A DNA stretch of 64,000 bases from Karalla daura (lineage: Eukaryota > Chordata > Actinopteri > Chaetodontiformes > Leiognathidae), in the NCBI GenBank assembly GCA_029224185.1, contig CM055191.1, positions 22,210,916 to 22,274,915 on the forward strand, read 5' to 3'. Each line of letters starts with the position of its first letter. The first letter of the stretch is position 1. This document shows, piece by piece, positions 51,301-62,666 of this stretch. A program made the position numbers and the translations under genes. Under the pieces are notes generated by a model, which made no database searches, had not been told where the DNA came from, and was given only the letters and a program-made list of their open reading frames with translations.

Positions 51301-52931
51301 TCTCTGCTCTTTGTCTGTCGATTACTTCACTCCGGAGCTAATGAGAGAAGCCAGCGGAGTCGATGTGAAACAGAAGTCTGTTGTCTCGCGCTGTCCCACA
51401 ATTGGACGTCAGATTACATGGATATTTATACGTTTAATGGGATGATAAGAATCCAAAGTGCCTGGAGCCTTCGCCCGCCCCCCCCACCCCTCCCCTCCCC
51501 CCACCACCGTCAAAACAACATCCCAGGCTGTCTCGAGACTTTCATCAAACTACGGTCTGGGACGCACGCAAATGCCGTGCACCAGCGCCCCCCCCCCTCC
51601 CTTCGTGGTGGGCGACTTTAGACACTCATCGCGGGACATCAAGCTTGTCACTCCCCGCCACGGCCCCCCATTCATCATTCCCCTTTCTTCACACCGTCCG
51701 GCTCGCGACTCTGCCGAAAGCCGATCTTGAGGAGAAATCAGAAGTGAACTGGGAGCGCGCCCCCCCCCCCTCCCTCCCTCCCCCCTCCCTCCCCCGTTTG
51801 TTTGAATGGTAGCCCGCTCCTCTGTCACGGGAAATAAGCCGTGATTCCAGGCATGCTGGAGGATCCTGGTGCAAGGGCCTGGAAGCCCGACGTTTCACGT
51901 CCAGCGTCTTTATTTTCGCTTCCCCCATATGAATCGTTTATCAGAGGCGTCTCTCCACTTACGGCTACATCCAATGGACCGCCGGGCCCGGTGGAGCCCT
52001 CCAAACCGCTTGCCGATCTCGAAGGTCTACTAGGCGTTTTCGAGGGACCCGCCTGGCCGTCGGGCGGGACGGTCGCATTGTGTTTGCCGGCCAGGCTCGG
52101 GAAGAGCGCAGGAGGTCGGAGCAAGAGGGCAACCCGAAATGTGATACGAAACCCCCCTGCCCCTCCCCCACCCCACCCCACGCGGCTGGAGGTTACGAAA
52201 CTCCGCCGTACGCGAGGCTGCGGGCCTCTACGCCAGGTTTCGGAAGACGGGGCAAGACGTGCGGCTCGACGGCTGCGGCAGGCCGTCGCGATTACCGTGA
52301 CCTGCGTTGGGAAGTCATCGAGCCTGGCAACCGGTTGAAATACCGCCGGGATCAGAGGGCGGATGGCGGGAGACGGACGTTGAAAGGAGCGGAGGCGCAT
52401 TAATCCGACGATCGGTCGGCCCGATCCGGGGGTCGGCTCTCGCTGGAGGCGAGGAGGAACGCCTGGATGACGCGGAACGGCGAGCGCTCGGCGAGCGCGG
52501 GACGGGCGACAGCCCCCGCAGCCCGAAATGTGTTTGTGTTTATGTCGCGCGTCCCATCTGAGGGGCGGCGGTGGCGGCGGCGGCGGCGAGTGCCGACGGA
52601 GCACATAGCTGCGCGTCACGCGGCCGTAAATCTCCGCCCCGGGGGCCCCACTGAAGCGCCCCCAGCCGCGCCTTGGCCACCGCCGCACGCGGGCCCTGGT
52701 CGGCCTCCGCCGAGCCGAGACATAGATATTGATCTTGGTGGATTATTGATAAACGGGGGGGGCCCTCGGCTCGGCTTCTCTTTAACTCTCTTCCACGGGG
52801 AGGGGGAGGGGGGGGGCGAAAGCCTGAGAGAATGAGCAAGTGCATGCTGGAGAGTTGACGAGATGTTGAGAGAGAGGGAGAGAGAGAGAGGGGGAGAGAG
52901 AGAGGGAGAGGGAGAGGGAGAGAGAGAGGGA

Positions 52932-52975
<44 letters not shown>

Positions 52976-53049
52976 AGTAATCCGGAGCTGCATTTCAGTG
53001 ACGGAGGGGCTGGTTTAGCGTCATTAAGCTGCGGTTTGTACAGAGAGCG

Positions 53050-53081
<32 letters not shown>

Positions 53082-53650
53082 TCTCATGGTAGTAGAACCA
53101 CACTGGCACTCTGTCCTGGCTGCTCCTTCAAAGCCCCAGCGCTAACCGAATCTGTCGGGGCCGCCACCGAGGCCGGGGATACGGGGGGTTGAGAGGCAGC
53201 CCCGCTCATCCAGAGCTGTGTTTCGACGGCCCGTCTCACCGCCGGCTAATCGCCCCCCCCCCCCCCCCCCCCCCCCCCCAAAAAAAAGTGGCGAAGCGGG
53301 AGCCCTCGTATGTCGCAGCGCACGCTCCTCTATCAGTGCCCTTCCTCTCTTCTCCCTTCGCTCCGCTCCGCTCCCCCTCGCCCTCGCCCTCTCTCGCCGT
53401 CCTCCCGGGCCCCCGCCGCCGAGGGCCCATTAGTGTTGGCCAAATTGCTTCCGCATGAAGAATCCCTAATTGTGGTAATTCGGTGGCAGGGGGGAACCAG
53501 GGCTTCGGTGTGTGGCGAACATGTGGGGCAGACGGGGGGGGGGGGCCGGGCCGCACCTGGGGCGATGCTTATCATGGAAATTAGACCCCCGGCCTCCGCC
53601 ATCGCCGCCACTTACGCCCCATCACTGTCTCCATACCAGGACCCCGACAC

Positions 53651-53739
<89 letters not shown>

Positions 53740-55560
53740 CCACTTGTTTGTCGGGCCCCTTATTCGGCTATGTCGGTAGGCTTTGAACTCCCTCCCCTCA
53801 GCTCTAAGCGTTTGATTATTCTGAGTTCTCATTCCTACGTCCGGCCCGTCGAACGTTCTGGCGGCATGAAGTTAAAAACCTGCGATCATATAAATATATT
53901 TCTTTTCCCCCCAAGCAGCCCTGCGCTCGGCTTCAAGTGTGGGGGGGAGGGGGGGGAAACCGCCGCTGGTTCACCTTGTCTGTTTTCCTGTCCCGCTCTC
54001 GCTGCATGTGTCTGTGTTCTTGCTGCGTGTGTGTGTGTGTGTGTGTGTGTGTCAGTGTGTCAGTGCCGGGCAAGGTGCCAGCGGGCCTCCTGCTCCTACT
54101 TACTGCTTCTACTCCAGCCCCTCCTGATTTAGGAGAGACAGTTATTGTTTCTGCATCAGCACTTAATGGCTCAGCTGGCTGTCTCTCGGTCTACCCAACT
54201 TGTCTGCGTCCACCTCCTTTCCTGTCAGCCCCCTCGCTGCCGTGGGCCCCGGGCCAGACCCGGAGCTTTTAGTGCTTCAGGTTCTTTCACCCCCCCCCCC
54301 TCACCTTCTTTGTCTGTCTACCTGCCCATTAGTGTCTGGCAGCGCCGCACATCCTCTTGTCAACTGACCGTCATCGCGCATGAAGCTGATCCCCCATGCG
54401 CTGACACGGCGGACGGCTTCCCCGAAACGCCGCGCGACGGTCACGTGTTGCGCCGTGCGTGTTCAGACGTCCTTTCCTTGAATGCCTCCGCAGCCTGTGC
54501 ACTCCACAAACGAGGACCCCGTCCGGCCACAGGCCCGGCCAGAAGAAAGGAATCCCCGCTCTTTCCCCATATCGTTGGCATATCGCGTTTTTATGCAGGG
54601 TGGTCCGTGAGAGAAGAACAGGTTTCTCTCTGCCCCCCCCCCCCTTGCAAAATGAGCCCGCTCATCCAATCGAATGATAAACTCGTAAAACGCGAATAAG
54701 GCGCGGGGCAATGCAAGGGAACATGCAGCGGGGGAGCGGGTGGTGTTAGAAAAACAGCCCTTCAAGTGGGTTTTCGTGAATGCGGGCTGACCACAGCCTC
54801 GTCTCGGGAGGGGAAGGGAAAAAAACTAGGTTGCCCTGCGTTGCAGGCAACTTTCCCATGCCGTTCCTCAAAGCACCGAGAGCAGGACATGCTGGAATGT
54901 GTAAAACATGGCTTTCAAATCTGCAGATGTCCTGCACACGCACACACACACACACGGACATACCGAGGCATGCGTGCGCCAACCACTTGAGGTATGCGGG
55001 AAGGAAAACGCATGCCGGCTACCACGGTCGCGTTTCATCATCTCCCTCTTGCTGCAGTGCTCCTCGGCCGGCCATCCGTCTTTCCGCCCCCCCCCGTCCC
55101 CCCTCCCCGTGTTTTCCACGCTCTCCCCGGCGGCCCGGGATGGCAAATCCAGCTGCCCACGGTTGCCCTCGCAGCGTTTGATGGAGTGCCGTAGCCTCTG
55201 GCCCCTGGCTGCGTGTTTATGTACTCCTTGCACCTGCCCGCGCCTGCCAGAGTCGCAGCGCCACACACGTCCACTCGCTCAGTCACACGCGGAAACAGAC
55301 CGCGCGCGCGCACGCACGCACACACGTCTGGCTGTCGCACACGCGCGCACGCACGCGGCCCGCGCCCATAAAACCAAAGCCACCGCCACCATTACGTCCG
55401 CAAACTACCGAGCGCCCTGCCTTCCCTCTTCCTGCGTGCCCCCCCGCCCCCCCCCCCCCCCCGCCTTTTTTATGGTCTCAAACAGCTGGACGAGACGTTG
55501 TCCAGAGCCCCCCTCCGCCCAGACGTCAAGCACCCCAGCAGGTGCGCCCCCCACCCTCCC

Positions 55561-55591
<31 letters not shown>

Positions 55592-57317
55592 ACACACACA
55601 CACCCGGGAGGAGATCGACGCGGCCAAGGACGGATGTGTTACGCGGACACCCCCCCCCGGCTCCACTTAACATAGGGCGGGGGCTCCCGACGTCTCCGTC
55701 CCCCCCAGTAGGGAGGACGGAGGACTCCGGGGGGGGGGGGGGGGGGGCGCCATCGATCTATATCGATTCCGGGAAGAGACCCCCGGCTTTGCTCAGCGGT
55801 AGCCCTGTGGTAGCTCCGTCCTCTGGCTTCTGCCCGAGAAAACAAAAAAACCTATTTGGTGAGCGGACGAGGCCGTTGCGAACGCACGGATAAGTTGAGG
55901 ACGTCGAGATGGGAGCGAGAAACGCTGCCTTAACGCTCTGTCGAAACGTCAGACTCGCTCGGGGGTTGGTTCTGAGCCTGGGACTGGGTACATCAAGGGG
56001 AAAATTCGTCTCACCTCGCCTCGCCCTCATCTGCCCCCGCGCCGGCGGATGATTAGCCGCGCTAACGGGGGAAGCTAATTCCCCCCCCCCCCCCCCCGGG
56101 TCCAAGTCGCGTGGCGCGAAGCATGAAACCCAGAGCCCGGATGAGCTTCTCCCAACTCGAGCCGATACGATTATCCTCAAGAGCGCACTCGCTTGTTTTC
56201 TACGTGAGGAAGCTGTGGCTGCTCTAGCAATAGCGACAGCAAGCTAGCTATAGCTACGTAGCATACAACCTAGGAGCACTGCGTGGGCCTCATGTTTCCG
56301 ATATGATTTTAAAGCCCGTTTAGAGAATGAGGGTCCTAGATAATAGAGAGGGGTGGATGCAGCGCATACCCTAACCCTGACATACTGTGTGGAGTCTGAC
56401 AACAAGAGGAACTCTGTCCCGAAACTCTCCACGTGACCCCCGCGTTGCGCTTTGTGTCGACGTGCGGCCCCGCGCATGGACGAGGCGGCAGACGGGGACG
56501 CGGCGAGGGTCACTGACGTTCCCATCTTCCATCTGGGCCGGCGGGGGGGGGGGGGGGGGGCTCTCTCAGACGGCAGGTGAAGAGGTTGCCGGGTAATTTG
56601 TCTGGGAGCGGGAGAGGAGGGAAGTCGGCGGTTAGGGCTTTTTCGGCAATTGCCAGTAATTCCCCTCGGCTGAAACGCGCGCGGCGTGCATGTGTGTGTG
56701 TGTGTGCTTGCGCGGCTGTGTGCTTGCGCGGCTGCCATTTTCACACCGCCTTCTGCTTCGCATTACGAGAGCCCTTCCAGTGCAGGCCGGGGCCCGGGGA
56801 CGTTGGATCCCGTAAATAAGAGCAGAACTCAATTGTTGTATTTACCTCTCTACAAAGTGTTCTAANNNNNNNNNNNNNNNNNNNNNNNNNNNNNNNNNNN
56901 NNNNNNNNNNNNNNNNNNNNNNNNNNNNNNNNNNNNNNNNNNNNNNNNNNNNNNNNNNNNNNNNNGAGCCCTGTGGACGTTCGTGCGAAGCGGGATTCCC
57001 GAAATGGTTGTGTGTTGGTGAGCGTTTCCGTGGAAACCCCACCCCCTCCACCCCCCCCCCCACCCCCCCTCTCGACCACCGTCGGGCCCTGTCAGCAGCG
57101 TGGGGGCCGCAGGGATCACAGCGCAGCCATCGCGCCACCCTGAGAGGCAATAAAGTGTGTCCGTGTGAGTGCATGCTCAAGAGCGGAGGGGAGGGGAGGG
57201 GAGGGGAGGGGGGGGGGGGGGGGTTTCAAGAAGTGTTTTCATATGTGGACGTGCGCATCGGTTCTAATGTAGGACGGGCGTGCGTGTGTTGTTGCGTCAT
57301 CGCTGGAGCCGCAGAGG

Positions 57318-57357
<40 letters not shown>

Positions 57358-58825
57358 GTGTGGCAGCCCAGGCCCCATCCTATGGTTATAGTGTGTGTGC
57401 AGCCAGGCCGCAGAGGGCCCCCCCCCCCCCCGCCCCTCGCCCCCCCCTGACAGCCCACTTGTCACTGTTTACCTAAGTACAAACACTGGTAGAAGTGTTT
57501 AGTCCTCGGGGAGGCTGAGTGATTGAGCAAGAATGTAGGAGCTGTTTTGATAAGTCTCAGCGGTAGTGGCAGCAGTCTCTCCCCGACAAGCCCCCTCCCC
57601 ACCCTCCTCCTCCTCCTCCTCCTCACCTCCCCTCCTCCCCCTCCTCCTCCTCACTCCTCCAGTCCTCCAGCGACACACACGCCCCCAAAACCCCTTGACC
57701 CCCCGAACTGTCCCCTCTGGCCTCAGCTGCCTGAATGATGTAAAACTCGGTGATAGTGTTATCAACACGTGCGTTGCTAGCATCAGTCTGTTTTCGCCTC
57801 CCCAGAGCCCCTTTGTTTCCTTGTACCTGACATTACTCTTTATTTCTTGCACCGAGGCCTCACAAAACCAATGGACCTGGTCCCCGGAACATAAAGTTTA
57901 AACCTTGCAAGAGTCTGACAGACCCCCATTAGCAATGATGTGGTCCAGTGATAATGGCAGTCATTGAGTCATTAGGGGCATAGAGGATTTAAGTCAGAGT
58001 GTGATGGAGGTAAGCGATATGTGATAATGTGACGTCCTTATCCTCTAATGCTCTAATCTACCTCTGCCTCCTTAACTCTTTTCCTCCTCTTTTCTGCTCT
58101 CCTCTTCCTGGGGAGTGCTCCCACCCAGACCTCCATCCTTCCACCTGCCCGCAAAACAATCCGCCCTTCTTTTCACGATCTGCCTTTTGCTCCATCTCTC
58201 TTTGACACTTCCCAGCCTGCTGTTGTCTTCCAATGTTTGGGTCTCTCTGATGAGCAAAGACAAACTCTGCAAAGAAAATAAACCCGGATCCTCAGCCCGT
58301 TTACAGCGCGGAGGCCCAGAAATTAAACTGTATACTTTACAGCTTGGCTTGTGGAGGTGTGGGAAAAAAGCTTCCTGTGTATGTGCAAGCCTGTGTGTGT
58401 GTGTGTGTGTGTGTCTATGTGTGTGTGTATGTTTGGGGCCCCAATCTGGAAGCTTAAACCATGGCAGAGCCCACCTCTACCAGCTCCACCACATCTGTTC
58501 CTCAAGGCCTCACCTTGATATGAGGAGGGGAATTTTTCTCCCCCCCTGATTAAAAACAGAAACTCGGGCTCTTTGGAAGGATTTTTGCAATTTCAGTTGA
58601 TTTCTCCGAGACATTTTTCCCTTTTCTTTTTCTGTTTTGCTTCAGAACGTCCTTGACCGTGAATTCAATGTATTCTTCCGTGCAAAAACTGCAGCTAGCC
58701 GATGTTTTTTTTTGTTTTTTTTCGCAACCTTCTGTCGACTCGATCTCGAGTCTGACCCCAGCTTTTAGCCTCCTTGTGCCCATGCTTCAAACACCGCAGC
58801 CCCCCCCCCCCCCCCCCCCCCTCCC

Positions 58826-58868
<43 letters not shown>

Positions 58869-61800
58869 AACCTGAACACGAGGCCGGATCCCTTCGCCCG
58901 GGCGACGTCTGAAAGACCTGCGACGGCTGGGACGTGCGGGGGGGGGGGGGCCTCCGCTTACGGTTCCGTTTTCAGCCCGAGCCTGGTAGAAAGGCGGCGG
59001 TCTGGGCTTCCCACAGCGCCAACGGCTGGCTCCCGTTCCACACATGACGTTACGGAGCCTCATCCCACTGACTGGCCAGGACTGTAAACCAAACGGTCCC
59101 GACCGCGCGCGCACGCACGCACGCACACACACACACTCCGTGTTTTGACTCCGGCTCAGCGGTGATTAGTCCCCGAATGGCGGTTGACGCTGGGATATCT
59201 CTCATTGAGGCTGACTGAGCGCCATTAGCGCCGCTCTCATGTTACCCGCCCGCCGCTCGCTGTTGCTGTCACCCCGGGCCGCTCGCTGCCATGGCGACGT
59301 GTGACGACGCCAGTTTTTTTGGGGGGGGGGGGGGGGGGGGGGGGGTGGGTGAAGCGACCCGCTGTCGCGTCTTAAGTGGTACGTTCCGGTTCCTCGTCCG
59401 GAGCCGCGAGCTGCATACAGCGTCACACGTGAACACGCGTTTTGACATGTGGTAGCCTGCGCCCCCCCCCCCCCCACCCCCCCTCGCCCCCCCCCCCCCC
59501 CCCCCCCCCCCCCCAGTCCGCAGAAGGTCCCAGCGTCCTGCAGCCGATGTCATGGCTGACTCTCCGGCTCACTCCGTTGCGTGCGCTTTATCCGGCCCGA
59601 TCTGCTTGAAATGCCTCGGCAGGTACGCCGGGCTTCGCGGGGCGAGCTAATGCTTGCCGCGGACCACATGCTTCTCATCAGCGTTTAGCGGTGGTCCCCG
59701 CGCGCCGTAACGCAGGATCTATTTTGAAACGGCATAATCCTTCATTTATTTATATTATTGTCATCTGTCGTTATTGAGCTCCGCTGTCAGCCACCCTCAA
59801 CTGCGCCATTAAATTGAATTTGACAAATTAGCGTGAGGCCCCTCGCACCCCCCCCCCACCCCCGCCCAGCTGTGGAGCCCGGGACATAGTTTCCTCATCT
59901 GGATCCTCTTTGAGACACTGTAATCAGCCCAGCAGCTGTGGGGTTTCTATTGAGATGGTTGATAACCTCCTCGCCAACCGCAGCCAGGCTCGATAACCAT
60001 GACACAATCTGTCATTAAAGGGCCCGCGATGGGAGAAGCCGTGGAAAAAGTGAAACCCCGCAATGCCAGGGCTGCAAATTGCCCATATTGTTTGTTTGCA
60101 GGCTGCTCGCTTCCCAGCTCAGCCGCACGGATACATGTTTGGAAAACAGATTTACAAGGAAGAGCGTCTGAGAAATAAAAAATGTGCCCAGTGCTGTCAT
60201 CCTCAGTGCCTTGCCAAACCCCCAGAAATGAGATGAGAGCTCACAGAAGGCCGTCTCCCCTCTCTCTCCCTGCCGCATCCTGCTTTCCTCTCCACCTCAC
60301 CCCCTCGCCTCCGCCCCTCCGCCCCACCGCCTCCGGTCTTCCTTCCCATTTCGCTCCCAGGCTGCGAGATGTGTGCGTGTGTGTGTGTGTGTGTGTCCCG
60401 GTGCACTTGAGTGAAAGCAGGCCGTGTGGGTGCCGGTGGCTTAGTCTGGGGTTAACACCAGTGACAGCTCCACACAATGGTGTCCCCAACCTACCGCCCC
60501 CCCCCCCTCCCCCCCCGCCCCACCTCAACCCACCCCACCCCCACCCCACACCATCCCACACACGCACATGGCTATGGCTCAGCCTCGGCTCTGCTCACCA
60601 GACACTGATGTCACCCGTAGCACTCAAAAGCTGGTGGTTGCTTTGTTATGGCTACACGCACAGCGACGACACCCAGACACCCATACAGACACATTCGCGG
60701 AACACATGGGCGCGCAGACAGATGGACAAACAGCAACAGAAAACAACAATCTGGATGCAAGTGCTTCAAAAAACGGTCATACCCGACCCAGAACTTTTGC
60801 TTGACTTCATCCATTGGCCAGTTAGCCAGTCGGGTTTCCCATTACCCGTTTTCTCTGCCCTGGGGCTCATACCTAAACGCCGATCCTGATGTCCCCGATT
60901 AAGCTGTCGCTGTCTGCGTCCCCCCAGGGAGACTCGCTGCCCGCCGGGGATGACGGCCCCTTCGCCGACACGGTGACCCTGGAGCAGAAGACCAGCAGCA
61001 TCGGCGGGACCCAGCGGGAAGGTCAGCCTGTGGATGCAGTGGATGCTGCCCAAGGTCACGGTCAAGCTGTTTGCTCCCGACCCGGCTGCCAAAAAGACAG
61101 GTACGAGCCGAGCCCTCTCGTGCAGCCCGAGGCAACAGGTTTTTCATATGCGCGCGCACCGTCAGTGTTCTGAAGGAATGGAGGAAGCTCCCAAAGACTC
61201 CATGTAGCGACTGTTGTGCCGTGTCAGCACTTGCGGTGACGGACTCGCGGCTTCATTCCCGTTCAGATGCCGAGAAGTCGCGAGGGGGAAAAGCAGCTGG
61301 AGAGCATGAGGGACGGAGGGAAAAGACAAATAAATAAACGGGTGATGAATCCCAAGTGAAACCGCCTCTTGTCCCCTTTAGATTTACTGGAGCGATGAAA
61401 GGATAGATTTACTTTAATTGGTGGCTGTAATATTTAGCATCTGCCAACCAGATCGCCCAGCTTAAGGTCCTTTATAGTGGAAACGGAAATTTTTGGAGGA
61501 CATCACAGAGATGGTTTGACTTAGGCATCCTAAATAGGCATTACTTGGGATTTGGCTTAATATGTGCCATCGAGTTGCGAGATGAACTTACCAGTGCATT
61601 CCCTATGTGCACATTAAGCATGTTATTGAAAACAAGAATTGTGTGTATGCAACATATTAGATGCCCTAATATCGAGTACATTCTTGGAGATAAGCAGGCC
61701 ACAGATATGACTGCACCCAATCTGCCGTGATGTAATGTGTTTTTTCGAGAGCGGAGGAAATAAGATTCTCCTCTCTCCAGAGAAATGGAAAAACAGCCCT

Positions 61801-62390
61801 TCCAGACATATTGGTTCTGGGGTATAATGTTATGCTATTATGTGTTGGAAGATTAGAGGTAGAAAATTAAGCATGAGCCTCCAGAGGCTCGGCTAAAGGC
61901 ACAAATCAGTGGTACGCTCTCCTCCTTTCAAGATGAGCCATTAAAGACGAGGAGACTAAGGATTTCCAGGACTCTTACAGGGTGGGTTTAGAAAACTCAT
62001 ACATCAATATCAACACTGCGTTTGGAGACTATGACTTTCTGAGTATCTAACAACTTGGGAGAGTTCTTTCCACATAGTGTCCACAATAAAGCTGACAGGC
62101 CTTGTGTTTCAGCTTTAATAAGCCATTGGGAACCCCGGCGTTTCTCAGAATCACCGCAAGGCAACAGTGCAACAACAACCATACTTTCACATGCATGAAG
62201 TCCATTTTCCCAAGCTAGCCTCCGCTCTCTGTGTGGAAACAATGAGCGAGAAGCAACAGTTAAGCTCACTGGCTTACTTCAATACAAAGTTAATCAGTCT
62301 TCCTTATGAAGCTTACTCACTTTGCCCTGCAGTGGGTGGGTTTGTATGTACACAAGGTGCACTGAGGCACGCACACGTTTTAATGGACAA

Positions 62391-62456
<66 letters not shown>

Positions 62457-62628
62457 CCAAGAGGTCTCACGAGCACTGGGAGTTGTGTAAACACGCACAG
62501 GCACACACACACCGTCATCACGAGCAGCTGAGGGATCTCTTATTCATGCTTTGCTTTCTTTCTTACACACACACACACACACACGCCCAGGCGATGCAAA
62601 ACTCACTCTCACATTTGTGTGTGTGTGT

Positions 62629-62666
<38 letters not shown>

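Larger units (their letters stand above)
48076..56865 (+). other. vps13b: vps13b intronic sequence up to gap 2
   Basis: 8.8 kb, GC-rich, with poly-G/C tracts, GT and GA/CT repeats. No exon recognised; since the phases of the flanking exons (48075 and 60928) agree, none is required. Confidence 0.45.
56966..60927 (+). other. vps13b: vps13b intronic sequence right of gap 2
   Basis: About 4 kb with (CAG)12, CCT repeats near 57604-57660, long poly-C/poly-G tracts and a CA repeat. No exon recognised. Confidence 0.5.

Noticed and set aside
51159..51341. Protein-like frame starting MELETALVNENFNELQTALA
   Set aside because: No convincing acceptor/donor pair and no family recognised; the second half degenerates into Pro/Leu/Ser from pyrimidine tracts.
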